Under the pieces are notes generated by a model, which did no database searches, had not been told where the DNA came from, and saw only the letters and a program-made list of their open reading frames with translations. The position numbers and the translations under genes were made by a program. Positions 27,981 through 36,046 of a DNA stretch of 64,000 nt are shown in pieces (positions within the stretch are counted from its first letter, which is position 1; each line of letters begins with the position of its first letter). Source of the stretch: Mycolicibacterium sp. P9-22 (lineage in GTDB: Bacteria; Actinomycetota; Actinomycetes; Mycobacteriales; Mycobacteriaceae); contig NZ_NPKP01000004.1 in NCBI RefSeq assembly GCF_008329585.1, forward strand, positions 434,001 through 498,000, written 5' to 3'.

Positions 27981-28739
27981 ATGACCGACACCACCCACAC
28001 CCCAGCTCTGTCCGGTCGCCGGGCTCTGGTGACCGGAGCGTCCCGCGGCATCGGAGCCGAGATCGTGCGCCGCCTGGCCGCCGACGGAGCAGCCGTGGCG
28101 TTCACCTACAACTCCTCACCCGCGCCCGCGGAAGCGCTGGTCGCCGAACTGACCGCCGCCGGAGCGAAGGTGGTGGCCATCCAGGCCGACAGCGCCGACG
28201 CAGCGGCCACCGCGGCCGCCGTCGACACCACGGTCGCAGAGTTGGGCGGTCTCGACATCCTGGTCAACAATGCGGGCGTCGCCTCCGGCGCACTCATCGA
28301 GGACTTCGCCCTCGAAGAGTTCGATCGGATCGTCAACATCAACGTGCGCGGCGTATTCGTGGCGACCAAGGCCGCGGTGCCGCACCTGGGCAAGGGCGGC
28401 CGCATCATCAACATCGGCAGTGTGAACGCCGACCGTGTCCCGGTGCCCGCATTCTCGGTGTACGCACTGTCCAAGGCCGCGGTCGCCGGCTTCACCCGCG
28501 GCCTGGCCCGGGAGCTGGGCCCGCGCGGTATCACCGTGAACAACATCCAGCCGGGGCCGATCGCCACCGACATGAATCCCGCCGAAGGCCCACTGGCCGA
28601 GCAGATGACTCCGCTCCTGGCCGTCGGCCACTACGGCCACACCAGCGATGTCGCGAGCGCCGTCGCGTTCCTGGCATCACCCGATTCCGGCTACATCACC
28701 GGCATCGCACTGAACGTCGACGGCGGCTTTCTGATCTGA
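27981..28739 (+). CDS. Short-chain dehydrogenase/reductase (classical, FabG-like)
   Basis: 252 aa. The cofactor motif TGASRGIGAEIVRRLA is near residue 17, NNAG near 91, then the catalytic Ser (NIGSVNAD), YALSK, and the C-terminal LNVDGGF. The substrate is unknown. ATG 27981 is fixed by GGAGG 5 nt upstream; the frame is open 16 codons earlier. It stands alone between marR and recX, and may form a single-gene unit controlled by the inverted repeats before it. Confidence 0.85.
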   Translation: MTDTTHTPALSGRRALVTGASRGIGAEIVRRLAADGAAVAFTYNSSPAPAEALVAELTAAGAKVVAIQADSADAAATAAAVDTTVAELGGLDILVNNAGVASGALIEDFALEEFDRIVNINVRGVFVATKAAVPHLGKGGRIINIGSVNADRVPVPAFSVYALSKAAVAGFTRGLARELGPRGITVNNIQPGPIATDMNPAEGPLAEQMTPLLAVGHYGHTSDVASAVAFLASPDSGYITGIALNVDGGFLI

Positions 28740-28755
28740 CAGCCGCGCCGATTTC

Positions 28756-29283
28756 TTAGACCGAGCGGCGTTCGCGCTCCTGTGCGAGTTGGGTGCTGAC
28801 GACGTCGAAGGCCATCCCCTGGTGGTATCCGCGTCGGGCGAGCATGCCCACCAGCCGCCGGGTCACCTTCACCTCATCGTCGAGCTTCTCGCGACGCAGT
28901 TTGGCGGCCACCAGCTCCTCGGCCCGCACCCGCCACTCCCCCGCGTCCACGCTGTCGAGCGTCTCGGCGATGAGCTCGGAATCGACACCCTTGGTGCGCA
29001 GCTCGGCAGCCAACGCGCGCTTGCCTTTTCCAGCGTTGGCCCGCCTAGCGCGTACCCATTCCTCGGCGAAAGCGGCGTCATCGAGCAACCCGACCTCGAC
29101 GAGCCGGTCGAGCACGCGGGCGCTGACATCGTCGGGAAAACCCCGCTTGGTCAGCTGGGCTTCCAATTCGGCACGGGTACGCGCCCGAACGGTGAGCAGG
29201 CGTAGGCACACGTCCCGCGCCTGCTCCTCCCGTTTGGGCTCAGCCGGCTTCTCAGAAGTCGACGGGGGCGGGCAGAATGTCAT
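28756..29283 (-). CDS. recX: RecA regulatory protein RecX
   Basis: 175 aa, matching M. tuberculosis RecX (174). It has RecX three-helix repeats: [53 protein letters not shown] and [15 protein letters not shown]. It caps and limits RecA filament growth. Its start lies 32 nt inside the recA end, the same coupled overlap as in other mycobacteria. Confidence 0.93.
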   Translation of the reverse strand: MTFCPPPSTSEKPAEPKREEQARDVCLRLLTVRARTRAELEAQLTKRGFPDDVSARVLDRLVEVGLLDDAAFAEEWVRARRANAGKGKRALAAELRTKGVDSELIAETLDSVDAGEWRVRAEELVAAKLRREKLDDEVKVTRRLVGMLARRGYHQGMAFDVVSTQLAQERERRSV

Positions 29284-30298
29284 CTTCGGCAGTCAGCACG
29301 GCACCGATGCCGAGCTTTTCCTTGATCTTCTTCTCGACCTCGTTGCCCACATCGGGGTTCTCCAGCAGGAACTTCCGGGCATTTTCCTTGCCCTGGCCGA
29401 GCTGCTCGCCCTCGTAGGTGAACCACGAGCCGGATTTGCGGATGAAGCCGTGCTCCACACCCATATCGATGAGCGAGCCTTCGCGACTGATGCCGTGGCC
29501 GTACAGGATGTCGAACTCGGCCTGCTTGAACGGCGGCGACACCTTGTTCTTGACGACCTTGACGCGGGTGCGGTTACCGACGGCGTCGGTACCGTCCTTG
29601 AGGGTCTCGATACGCCGGACGTCCAGACGCACGGAGGCGTAGAACTTCAATGCCTTACCGCCGGTGGTGGTCTCGGGCGAACCGAACATCACACCGATCT
29701 TCTCGCGCAGCTGGTTGATGAAGATCGCGGTGGTGTTCGAGTTGTTCAGCGCACCGGTCATCTTGCGCAGCGCCTGGCTCATCAGGCGGGCCTGCAGGCC
29801 GACGTGGCTGTCACCCATCTCGCCCTCGATCTCGGCGCGCGGCACCAGCGCGGCCACCGAGTCGATGACGATGAGGTCGATGGCGCCGGACCGCACCAGC
29901 ATGTCGGCGATCTCCAGTGCCTGCTCACCGGTGTCGGGCTGGCTGACCAGCAGTGCATCGGTGTCCACGCCGAGTTTCTTGGCGTAGTCCGGGTCCAGTG
30001 CGTGCTCGGCGTCGATGAACGCCGCGATGCCGCCGGCAGCCTGGGCATTGGCCACCGCGTGCAGCGCGACGGTGGTCTTACCCGAGGATTCCGGGCCGTA
30101 GATCTCGACGACGCGGCCGCGCGGCAACCCGCCGATGCCGAGCGCGACGTCGAGGGCGATGGAGCCGGTCGGGATGACCGCGATGGGCTGGCGCACTTCG
30201 TCGCCGAGCCGCATCACGGAACCCTTGCCGTAATTCTTCTCGATCTGGGCCATCGCCAGTTCGAGTGCTTTGTCGCGATCAGGAGCCTGTGGCGCCAT
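29252..30298 (-). CDS. recA: Recombinase RecA (no intein)
   Basis: 348 aa. Walker [20 protein letters not shown] near residue 69, MAW-region IDAEHALDP, Walker [15 protein letters not shown]1/L2 loops ([41 protein letters not shown]) and the acidic C-terminus. It drives homologous recombination and LexA cleavage. Unlike M. tuberculosis recA it carries no intein: the P-loop and the NNSNTT region are uninterrupted. GAGAGG precedes ATG 30298. Upstream lie a PafBC-type promoter and an SOS box. Confidence 0.97.
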   Translation of the reverse strand: MAPQAPDRDKALELAMAQIEKNYGKGSVMRLGDEVRQPIAVIPTGSIALDVALGIGGLPRGRVVEIYGPESSGKTTVALHAVANAQAAGGIAAFIDAEHALDPDYAKKLGVDTDALLVSQPDTGEQALEIADMLVRSGAIDLIVIDSVAALVPRAEIEGEMGDSHVGLQARLMSQALRKMTGALNNSNTTAIFINQLREKIGVMFGSPETTTGGKALKFYASVRLDVRRIETLKDGTDAVGNRTRVKVVKNKVSPPFKQAEFDILYGHGISREGSLIDMGVEHGFIRKSGSWFTYEGEQLGQGKENARKFLLENPDVGNEVEKKIKEKLGIGAVLTAEDDILPAPVDF

Positions 30299-30354
30299 GG
30301 GAGTACCTCTCCGGTAGTCGTGCGGTTGACCGGGGTTCCGGTCGGTTGGCTGTC

Positions 30355-30377
30355 AGGTTAGGACGAGCCACCGACAA
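30355..30377 (-). promoter_or_regulatory. PafBC-type (RecA-NDp) promoter of recA
   Basis: On the minus strand TTGTCGGTG (30377-30369), 8 nt, TAACCT (30360-30355), matching the LexA-independent damage promoter TTGTCRGTG-N8-TANNNT. It lies 57 nt before the recA ATG. Confidence 0.85.
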
Positions 30378-30407
30378 GTAATTCTCGGTCGAACGATCAC
30401 CAGATTA

Positions 30408-30423
30408 GCGAACAGGTGTTCGA
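30408..30423. promoter_or_regulatory. LexA (SOS) box of recA
   Basis: GCGAACAGGTGTTCGA; read on the minus strand TCGAACACCTGTTCGC, one mismatch to TCGAAC-N4-GTTCGA. It lies 31 nt upstream of the PafBC-type promoter, so recA has two separate damage inputs. Confidence 0.85.
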
Positions 30424-30445
30424 AGGCAAGTAGACACGCCGCCCC

Positions 30446-30529
30446 GGGGCGAGCGAAGCGACGGGAGATCATCCCCCGGCGAGCGAAGCGACGGGAGATC
30501 ATCCCCGGGGCGAGCGAAGGGGGAGATCA
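30446..30529. repeat. Tandem 30-bp repeat, 2.8 copies
   Basis: The unit core GAGCGAAGCGACGGGAGATC recurs at 30451 and 30481 (exact 30-bp period), and a shortened copy missing CGAC begins at 30512. A GCCCCGGGGC palindrome (30441-30450) borders it. It fills the gap between the DUF3046 stop and the recA control region. The units carry no gene; a terminator or repetitive extragenic role is possible. Confidence 0.8.
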
Positions 30530-30721
30530 CCATTGGTCGCGCGGAACATCGAAGTCGGCGCACAACGCCCGCCACACGGTCCGTGGCTCGACCCCGGCCT
30601 CGATGGCCTGGGCCGCGGTGCGTCCGCCCAGCACAGTCAGCACGTGATCGACGAGCACCGACGCCCCGTAGGCGGCGCCGAACCGACCGGTGACGCGTTC
30701 ATTGAACTCGGTGATGCGCAC
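30527..30721 (-). CDS. DUF3046 small protein (Rv2738c-like)
   Basis: 64 aa: it begins MRITEFNERVTGRFGAAYG and ends ALCADFDVPRDQW, matching the conserved actinobacterial DUF3046 family found next to recA. It is soluble, with no signal peptide. GTG 30721 is the start, 9 nt after the glycosyltransferase stop, so the two are cotranscribed. Function unknown. Confidence 0.88.
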   Translation of the reverse strand: MRITEFNERVTGRFGAAYGASVLVDHVLTVLGGRTAAQAIEAGVEPRTVWRALCADFDVPRDQW

Positions 30722-30730
30722 GCCGACAAC

Positions 30731-31903
30731 CTACCGAGTCGCCGCCACCGCGGCGTGGCACACCCGTACCGGATCGGCCACCTCACCCGCGCCGGCACGG
30801 GCCCGCCCGGCGGCGGCCCGATAGGCCGGATCCGCCAGCACCGCGCCCACCTCCGCAGTCAACGCTTCGGCCGTCAGCGGCCGGATCAGCCGTCCACTTC
30901 CTTGCCGCACAACGCGATTGGCGATTTCCCACTGATCGCCACCGCCGGGCACCGTCACCAGCGGCACACCGTGCAGCAGTGATTTCGCCACGATTCCGTG
31001 GCCTCCCCCGCACACCAGCACATCGGCCTTGTCCAGCAGTTCGTCCTGGCGCCCCAGGCCGACGACCGCCCAGTCGGGCACCTGAACCTGCGCACCGGCC
31101 AGCCGCGATACCGCCACCCGCAACCCGTCGGGCAGTCCGTGCCCGGGCCCCAGCGCGGTCAACGCCAGTTCCGCCAGGCCGGCCGTACCGGTGCTCGCCG
31201 TGGACGGCGCCACCACCACCAGCGGGCCCGGTCCGGGCGGGGGCGTCAGCACCGCCTCGGTGGGTTCGAAGTGCAGCGGGCCGACGACGACGGCCTCGGC
31301 CGGCCAGTCCGGGCGGGGCACCTCAAGTGCGGGCAGCGTCGCGATCAGCCGCCGCAGCGGCCCAGGGTCCCGCCCGGACAACCCGATGCTCGTCCGCGCC
31401 GCGGCCCGGTCCCGGTCCCCGGCCCGGATGGAACGCGCGGTCAGCGCCCGCATCACCGCGTCACGGGCACGGCCACGCAGGCCGACGCCCGGCGCCAGCC
31501 CGCTGCCCAGCGGGGGAAGTCCCTTCGACGGCAGGTACAGCGGGTGCGGGACGACCTCGATCCACGGCAGACCGAGCAGTTCGGCTGCCATTCCGCCACA
31601 GGCGGTGATCACATCGGAGCACACGAGATCGGCTGCCAGCGCACGTATCACCGGGACGTTCAGGACAGCCATCCGGGCGGCCCGCTGATGGATCTTCGCA
31701 CCGGCATCGCCGTCGTCATCGCCGACCTCGAGGTCGAGACCCTCGAGCAGAACCGCGTCCACGCCCGCCGCCCGCGCGGTATCGAGCCATTGGCGGCCGG
31801 TCAGCAGGGTCGCGGTATCGCCGGCGGCCAGAAATTTCAGGCACAGCGCGATCGCCGGGAACGCATGTCCGGGATCGGGCCCGGCGACCACCGCGATTTT
31901 CAT
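30731..31903 (-). CDS. GT-B glycosyltransferase, UGT/MGT-like (Rv2739c-like)
   Basis: 390 aa. N-terminal Rossmann start MKIAVVAGPDPGHAFPAIALCLKFLAAGDTATLL; C-terminal nucleotide-sugar motif VLVCGGGHGIVAKSLLHGVPLVTVPGGGDQWEIANRVVRQG, typical of macrolide or steroid glycosyltransferases. The acceptor is unknown. ATG 31903 lies in the short divergent gap to ephG. It is cotranscribed with the DUF3046 gene. Confidence 0.85.
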   Translation of the reverse strand: MKIAVVAGPDPGHAFPAIALCLKFLAAGDTATLLTGRQWLDTARAAGVDAVLLEGLDLEVGDDDGDAGAKIHQRAARMAVLNVPVIRALAADLVCSDVITACGGMAAELLGLPWIEVVPHPLYLPSKGLPPLGSGLAPGVGLRGRARDAVMRALTARSIRAGDRDRAAARTSIGLSGRDPGPLRRLIATLPALEVPRPDWPAEAVVVGPLHFEPTEAVLTPPPGPGPLVVVAPSTASTGTAGLAELALTALGPGHGLPDGLRVAVSRLAGAQVQVPDWAVVGLGRQDELLDKADVLVCGGGHGIVAKSLLHGVPLVTVPGGGDQWEIANRVVRQGSGRLIRPLTAEALTAEVGAVLADPAYRAAAGRARAGAGEVADPVRVCHAAVAATR

Positions 31904-31962
31904 GAGAAGGCGACCCGCACGCGATCACCCTGCCACAGCCCGGACGCTCTACCCTGTGGGGT

Positions 31963-32406
31963 ATGACCGAGCAGGCATCGCCCACCAGCACCGAAGCCGA
32001 CAACATCGCGACGGTGGAGAAGTTTCTGTTCTCGCTGCGGGAACCGGATCTGGACACCGCCGGCGAGTTGATCGACGAGAACCTCGTCTATCAGAACGTC
32101 GGATTCCCGACCATCCACGGAAGGCAGCGCACCCTCAAGGTGTTCAAGGCGCTGGACCGGCCTGGTTTCGCCTTCGACGTGGCGATCCACCGCACCGCCG
32201 CCGACGGTGTCGTGGTGCTCAACGAGCGCACCGACGTGCTCGCGTTCGGCCCGGTCCGCCTGCAGTTCTGGGTGTGCGGGGTGTTCGAGGTGCATGACGG
32301 CCGCATCACCCTGTGGCGCGACTACTTCGACCAGTTCGACTTCGCCAAGGCGGTGGTGCGGGGGCTGGTGGGAGCGGTGATCCCGGCGCTGCGCCCCACG
32401 CTGTGA
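31963..32406 (+). CDS. ephG: Limonene-1,2-epoxide-hydrolase-fold epoxide hydrolase (EphG-like)
   Basis: 147 aa. The catalytic Asp-Arg-Asp set of this family is present: the R and D of ERTD near residue 88, and the second Asp in LWRDYFDQFD near residue 120. M. tuberculosis EphG (Rv2740, similar length) opens fatty or steroid epoxides. ATG 31963 follows TACCCT (31950-31955) by 7 nt with no ribosome site, suggesting a leaderless start. Its TGA overlaps the next gene's GTG. Confidence 0.9.
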   Translation: MTEQASPTSTEADNIATVEKFLFSLREPDLDTAGELIDENLVYQNVGFPTIHGRQRTLKVFKALDRPGFAFDVAIHRTAADGVVVLNERTDVLAFGPVRLQFWVCGVFEVHDGRITLWRDYFDQFDFAKAVVRGLVGAVIPALRPTL

Positions 32407-32813
32407 GCAGGACCAAACCCAGCTTCTTCCAGCTGGTCGGCTACTGCCTGGGTAAGCGGCTGCCGGATTCGATGCTGGACTGGGTGCGCAACGACCTGGC
32501 CGGGCCGGGCGCCACCCGACGGCTGATGATGCGGGTGCTGATCCCCGCGGTGCTCATACTCGCGCCGTTCTGGCTGATCCCGACGACGCTGTATGTGCAT
32601 CTGAGCATGACGGTGCCGATCCTGATCCCGTTCGTCTACTTCTCGCACGCGCTGAACAAGATCTGGCGCCGGCACATGTTGCGGGTGCACGGACTGGACC
32701 CATCACTGGTCGACGCGCTGGCCCGCAAGCGCGACGCCGCCAAGCACCAGTCCTATATCGATCGGTTCGGGCCACGCCCGGATTCGGCGGAGCTGGGCAC
32801 GCACGACATCTGA
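32403..32813 (+). CDS. DUF5313 membrane protein
   Basis: 136 aa. It starts VSRTKPSFFQLVGYCLGKRLPDSMLDWVRNDLAGPGATRR, then two membrane helices (VLIPAVLILAPFWLIPTTLYV, MTVPILIPFVYFSHALN) and a basic cytoplasmic tail with IWRRHMLRVHGLDPSLVDALARKRD. This is an actinobacterial family of unknown function. GTG 32403 overlaps the ephG stop (GTGA), so it is coupled to ephG. It ends 2 nt before the convergent Rv2743c-like gene. Confidence 0.8.
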   Translation: MSRTKPSFFQLVGYCLGKRLPDSMLDWVRNDLAGPGATRRLMMRVLIPAVLILAPFWLIPTTLYVHLSMTVPILIPFVYFSHALNKIWRRHMLRVHGLDPSLVDALARKRDAAKHQSYIDRFGPRPDSAELGTHDI

Positions 32814-32815
32814 AT

Positions 32816-33640
32816 CTAAGCGCCGCGCAACTGCCCCAGTTCGCTGTAGGCCTGCGCCCACCCCTGCAGGCGATCGGTCGCGTTGACCAGTTCGTCGCGG
32901 TACCGCCGGCCGGCCAGCGGGTTGTTCGGACCGGTGTTCACCGAGGACACCAATTGTGCTGCTGCGGTGACCATTTCGTCGTACTGACGGGCCCCCTGGT
33001 GCAGTTGCAGCGCGAATGCCTGGATGGTCGGGGTGAGATGGGCCCGCGACTGCGGGGATGCACCGGCCGCCCGTTCCATCGCGACCACCTCATTGGCGGT
33101 CGCCGCCATGGTGGCCGCCGTCTGCCCGGCCGTGTCCGCGATCTCGCGCAGCTCTGCGGCGGGCAGCAGCCGGCCGCGTTCGAGCACACCGAGCAGGGAG
33201 AACAGGCCCCGTTCCGAAGACGCCAACGCGGACATCGGTTTACGCGCCGCCGACCCGAAGGACGGCATCCGCCGCGCGGTCGGCCCGACCGGCAGCGGTT
33301 CGGCGCGCAGCCAGCGGTAGCGCAGGAACAGTAGCGTCGCCGGGAAGGCGGCGCCGGCGGCGATCACGCCGGTGACGATCAGCGCCCAGACCGGGGTGCT
33401 CCACGATGCCAGCACCGCGGTGACCAGAATCCAGAACAGGCTGCTGACCCCGAAGAACAGTGCCAGCCGCAACGCCCACCGGCGCTTGCGCAGCAGCTTG
33501 GCGCGCGGATCGGCCAGCGCGGCGAGCTTCTGGGCGAGCACACCGGAGAACTCGGCGGCGGTGTCTATCCCGCCCTGCACGCCGCGTTCGGCCAACGCCC
33601 GCCAGCCGCGCTGCCGCCCTGCCCTCGGATTGGTCGCCAT
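32816..33640 (-). CDS. Psp-operon membrane protein (Rv2743c-like)
   Basis: 274 aa. Two transmembrane helices (ALRLALFFGVSSLFWILVTAVLA, VWALIVTGVIAAGAAFPATLLFL) at about residues 55-110 are followed by a long helical cytoplasmic part. It lies 9 nt downstream of pspA, as in M. tuberculosis, where Rv2743c binds PspA at the membrane and takes part in the envelope-stress response. The partner Rv2742c of M. tuberculosis is not found downstream. Confidence 0.85.
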   Translation of the reverse strand: MATNPRAGRQRGWRALAERGVQGGIDTAAEFSGVLAQKLAALADPRAKLLRKRRWALRLALFFGVSSLFWILVTAVLASWSTPVWALIVTGVIAAGAAFPATLLFLRYRWLRAEPLPVGPTARRMPSFGSAARKPMSALASSERGLFSLLGVLERGRLLPAAELREIADTAGQTAATMAATANEVVAMERAAGASPQSRAHLTPTIQAFALQLHQGARQYDEMVTAAAQLVSSVNTGPNNPLAGRRYRDELVNATDRLQGWAQAYSELGQLRGA

Positions 33641-33649
33641 GCTTGAAAC

Positions 33650-34459
33650 CTATTGCTGGAGCGGGTTTTCGGGCGCAGCGGCCGGCGGGTTGGCGGCCGG
33701 CGTCGCGGGCGCGGCGGCCCCGCCGGAGGGCAGTGCATCGCCGCGCATCGACGCACGGATCTGCTCAAGACGGGAGTGTCCGGCCATCTGCACACTCGCC
33801 GACTGGACTTCCATCATCCGGCCCTGCACCGAGTTCTGCGCCAGCTCGGTGGCGCCCATGGCATTGGCGTAACGACGCTCGATCTTCTCGCGCACCTCGT
33901 CGAGGTTGGGCGTGGTGCCCGGCGCGGAGATCTCGCTCATCGACCGCAGCGAGGCGCTGACCTGCTCCTGCATCTTGGCCTGCTCCAGCTGGCTGAGCAG
34001 CTTGGTGCGCTCGGCGATCTTCTGCTGCAGCACCATCGCGTTCTGCTCGACGGCCTTCTTGGCCTGACCGGCGGCCTGCAGCGACTGGTCGTGCAGGGAC
34101 TTGAGGTCTTCGACGCTCTGCTCGGCGGTCACCAGCTGGGCGGCGAACGCCTCTGCGGCATTCGTGTATTCGGTGGCCTTGGCGGCGTCACCGTTGGCGG
34201 TCGCCTGATCGGCCAGCGTCAGCGCCTGCCGCACGTTGGCCTGCAGCTTCTCGATATCGGCGAGCTGACGGTTCAGCCGCATCTCCAGCTGACGCTGGTT
34301 ACCGATGACCTGGGCGGCCTGCTGGGTCAGCGCCTGGTGCTGGCGCTGGGCGTCCTCGATGGCCTGCTGGATCTGCACCTTCGGGTCGGCGTATTCGTCG
34401 ACCTTCGAGCTGAACAGCGCCATGAGGTACTTCCACGCCTTGACGAACGGATTGGCCAT
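33650..34459 (-). CDS. pspA: PspA/Vipp1-family phage-shock protein (35-kDa antigen)
   Basis: 269 aa. PspA start [55 protein letters not shown], then an unbroken coiled coil to about residue 225 and a Pro/Ala-rich tail. The family polymerises on damaged membrane to stop proton leakage. It is preceded by clgR and followed by the Rv2743c-like gene, forming the mycobacterial Psp operon, which ClgR activates. The 73-nt gap before it may hold a further promoter; I could not identify a clear ClgR site. Confidence 0.94.
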   Translation of the reverse strand: MANPFVKAWKYLMALFSSKVDEYADPKVQIQQAIEDAQRQHQALTQQAAQVIGNQRQLEMRLNRQLADIEKLQANVRQALTLADQATANGDAAKATEYTNAAEAFAAQLVTAEQSVEDLKSLHDQSLQAAGQAKKAVEQNAMVLQQKIAERTKLLSQLEQAKMQEQVSASLRSMSEISAPGTTPNLDEVREKIERRYANAMGATELAQNSVQGRMMEVQSASVQMAGHSRLEQIRASMRGDALPSGGAAAPATPAANPPAAAPENPLQQ

Positions 34460-34532
34460 GGGAACGTTTCCGCCTTCGGGTCTGTCGAGATTGCGCTTTT
34501 ACTTGGTGCCAACCTATCGGTTCATCACCCGG

Positions 34533-34841
34533 TCAGGCCACCGCCATGGACACAACCTGCGGAATGACGACCTTGGTGGTTGCATCGATACCGGTGACAC
34601 CGCCCTCGTCGCGGGCCATCTGCTCACCAGCGGTGAAGAGCACGCGCGACATCGGGATGTCGAGCGCGTCGCAAATGGCGCTGAGCAGCTCGCTGGAGGC
34701 CTCTTTGCGGCCCCGTTCCACTTCGGACAGGTAGCCCAGGCTGACCCGCGCGGAATCGGACACCTCACGCAGGGTGCGACCCTGGGTCGTCCGGGCTTCG
34801 CGCAGCACGTCGCCGATCACCTCACGCATCAGTGTCGTCAT
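34533..34841 (-). CDS. clgR: Transcriptional activator ClgR
   Basis: 102 aa. XRE-type helix-turn-helix: [55 protein letters not shown]. The C-terminus ends VVSMAVA, a hydrophobic tail like the Ala-ending tails by which ClgR is handed to ClpP. ClgR activates clp protease genes and the psp operon under envelope stress. It is the first gene of the clgR-pspA-Rv2743c operon and has a SigE-type promoter immediately upstream. Confidence 0.93.
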   Translation of the reverse strand: MTTLMREVIGDVLREARTTQGRTLREVSDSARVSLGYLSEVERGRKEASSELLSAICDALDIPMSRVLFTAGEQMARDEGGVTGIDATTKVVIPQVVSMAVA

Positions 34842-34848
34842 ACAAGGG

Positions 34849-34877
34849 TCAACGCCACCGGGTAGCCGTCGGTTCCC
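34849..34877 (-). promoter_or_regulatory. SigE-type (ECF) promoter of clgR
   Basis: On the minus strand GGGAAC (34877-34872), 17 nt, CGTTGA (34854-34849). This fits the mycobacterial SigE pattern GGAAC...CGTT and lies in the 43-nt pgsA3-clgR gap. The expected transcript start is only a few bases before the clgR ATG. In M. tuberculosis clgR is SigE-dependent. Confidence 0.65.
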
Positions 34878-34884
34878 GAACGCC

Positions 34885-35478
34885 TCAGGTTGCCGGGCGG
34901 GTCTGCGAATCGCGGACCGCCGAGACCACGTAGTCCACCCCGGTGAGCACCGTCAGCACGACGGCCAGCCACATGATCCAGGTCGCGCTCACCAGCCACG
35001 CGCCGGACAGCGGAAGGATGAAGAGGCCGATCGCCACGGCCTGGACCAGCGTTTTCAGCTTGCCGCCGCGGCTGGCCGGGATCACGCCGTGGCGCAGCAC
35101 CGCCAGTCGGAGCACCGTGACGCCGATCTCGCGGACCATGATGACGATGGTGATCCACCAGGGCAGGTCCCCGAGCATCGACAGCCCGATCAGCGCGGCA
35201 CCGACGAGCAGCTTGTCCGCGATCGGGTCGGCCAGTTTCCCGAACTCGGTGACCATGCCGTACGCCCGCGCCAAGGCCCCGTCGAAGTGGTCTGTGATGA
35301 CCGCCACCGCGAACACCACGAAAGCGGTTGTTCGCCAGAAACTCTGATGCCCGTCCCCGACGAACAGCGCGGCGAGGAACACCGGCACGAGCACCAATCG
35401 GACACCGGTGAGAAGGTTTGCGACATTGGCGACGGACGCACGGGGCACGACTGGATCGGTATCTGATTGGCCCGGCAC
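34885..35478 (-). CDS. pgsA3: CDP-alcohol phosphatidyltransferase PgsA3
   Basis: 197 aa. The CDP-alcohol transferase signature [27 protein letters not shown] (DG-AR-G-D-D spacing) is near residue 65, with about six membrane helices. It probably makes phosphatidylglycerol phosphate from CDP-diacylglycerol and glycerol-3-phosphate. The frame stays open to 35586, but that would overlap the divergent argA; GTG 35478 gives the usual family length. It lies upstream of clgR on the same strand, as in M. tuberculosis. Confidence 0.88.
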   Translation of the reverse strand: MPGQSDTDPVVPRASVANVANLLTGVRLVLVPVFLAALFVGDGHQSFWRTTAFVVFAVAVITDHFDGALARAYGMVTEFGKLADPIADKLLVGAALIGLSMLGDLPWWITIVIMVREIGVTVLRLAVLRHGVIPASRGGKLKTLVQAVAIGLFILPLSGAWLVSATWIMWLAVVLTVLTGVDYVVSAVRDSQTRPAT

Positions 35479-35521
35479 CGCAACAGAATATCGGTAGCGG
35501 TGAACCGATACTCTCGCTGCT

Positions 35522-36046
35522 GTGAGCGAGGTGGTTGAACAGGTGACGGTTCGTCGGGCCAACACATCCGATGTGCCGGCCATCAAGGCGCTCGTCGATA
35601 TCTACGCGGGCAAGATCCTGCTGGAAAAGAACCTGGTCACGCTGTATGAGGCGGTCCAGGAGTTCTGGGTCGCCGAGCTGTCCGGCGAGATCGTCGGCTG
35701 CGGTGCGCTGCACGTGCTGTGGGCCGATCTCGGCGAGGTGCGCACCGTGGCGGTCGATCCCAAGGTGCGCGGCCACGGTGTCGGTTACCGCGTGGTGGCC
35801 AAGCTGCTGGAGGTCGCGCGGGATCTGCACCTGCGCCGGATCTTCGTGCTCACCTTCGAGACCGACTTCTTCGGCAGGCACGGCTTCACCGAGATCGAGG
35901 GCACCCCGGTGACCGCAGAGGTCTACGAGGAGATGTGCCGTTCCTATGACACCGGTGTGGCCGAGTTCCTGGACCTCTCCTATGTGAAGCCCAACATCCT
36001 CGGCAACACCCGGATGCTGCTCAACCTCCCGGCGCATCAGGCCTAG
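35522..36046 (+). CDS. argA: GNAT amino-acid N-acetyltransferase (arginine pathway)
   Basis: 174 aa, the same length as M. tuberculosis Rv2747 by recollection. GNAT motif A is VRTVAVDPKVRGHGVGYRVVAKLLEVA near residue 78, then LTFETDFFGRHGFTEIEG. The M. tuberculosis enzyme acetylates glutamine or glutamate as the first step of arginine synthesis. GTG 35522 lies 7 nt behind TACTCT (35509-35514), a leaderless arrangement. It converges on ftsK with a 4-nt overlap. Confidence 0.9.
   Translation: MSEVVEQVTVRRANTSDVPAIKALVDIYAGKILLEKNLVTLYEAVQEFWVAELSGEIVGCGALHVLWADLGEVRTVAVDPKVRGHGVGYRVVAKLLEVARDLHLRRIFVLTFETDFFGRHGFTEIEGTPVTAEVYEEMCRSYDTGVAEFLDLSYVKPNILGNTRMLLNLPAHQA

Noticed and set aside
29252..30298. 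Intein in recA, as in M. tuberculosis
   Set aside because: The 348-residue product is continuous through all known insertion points.
28793..30361. 522-codon plus-strand frame opposite recX and recA
   Set aside because: recA is certain on the minus strand; the frame has shadow composition.
30446..30529. CRISPR-like array
   Set aside because: The units are contiguous with no unique spacers and no cas genes nearby.
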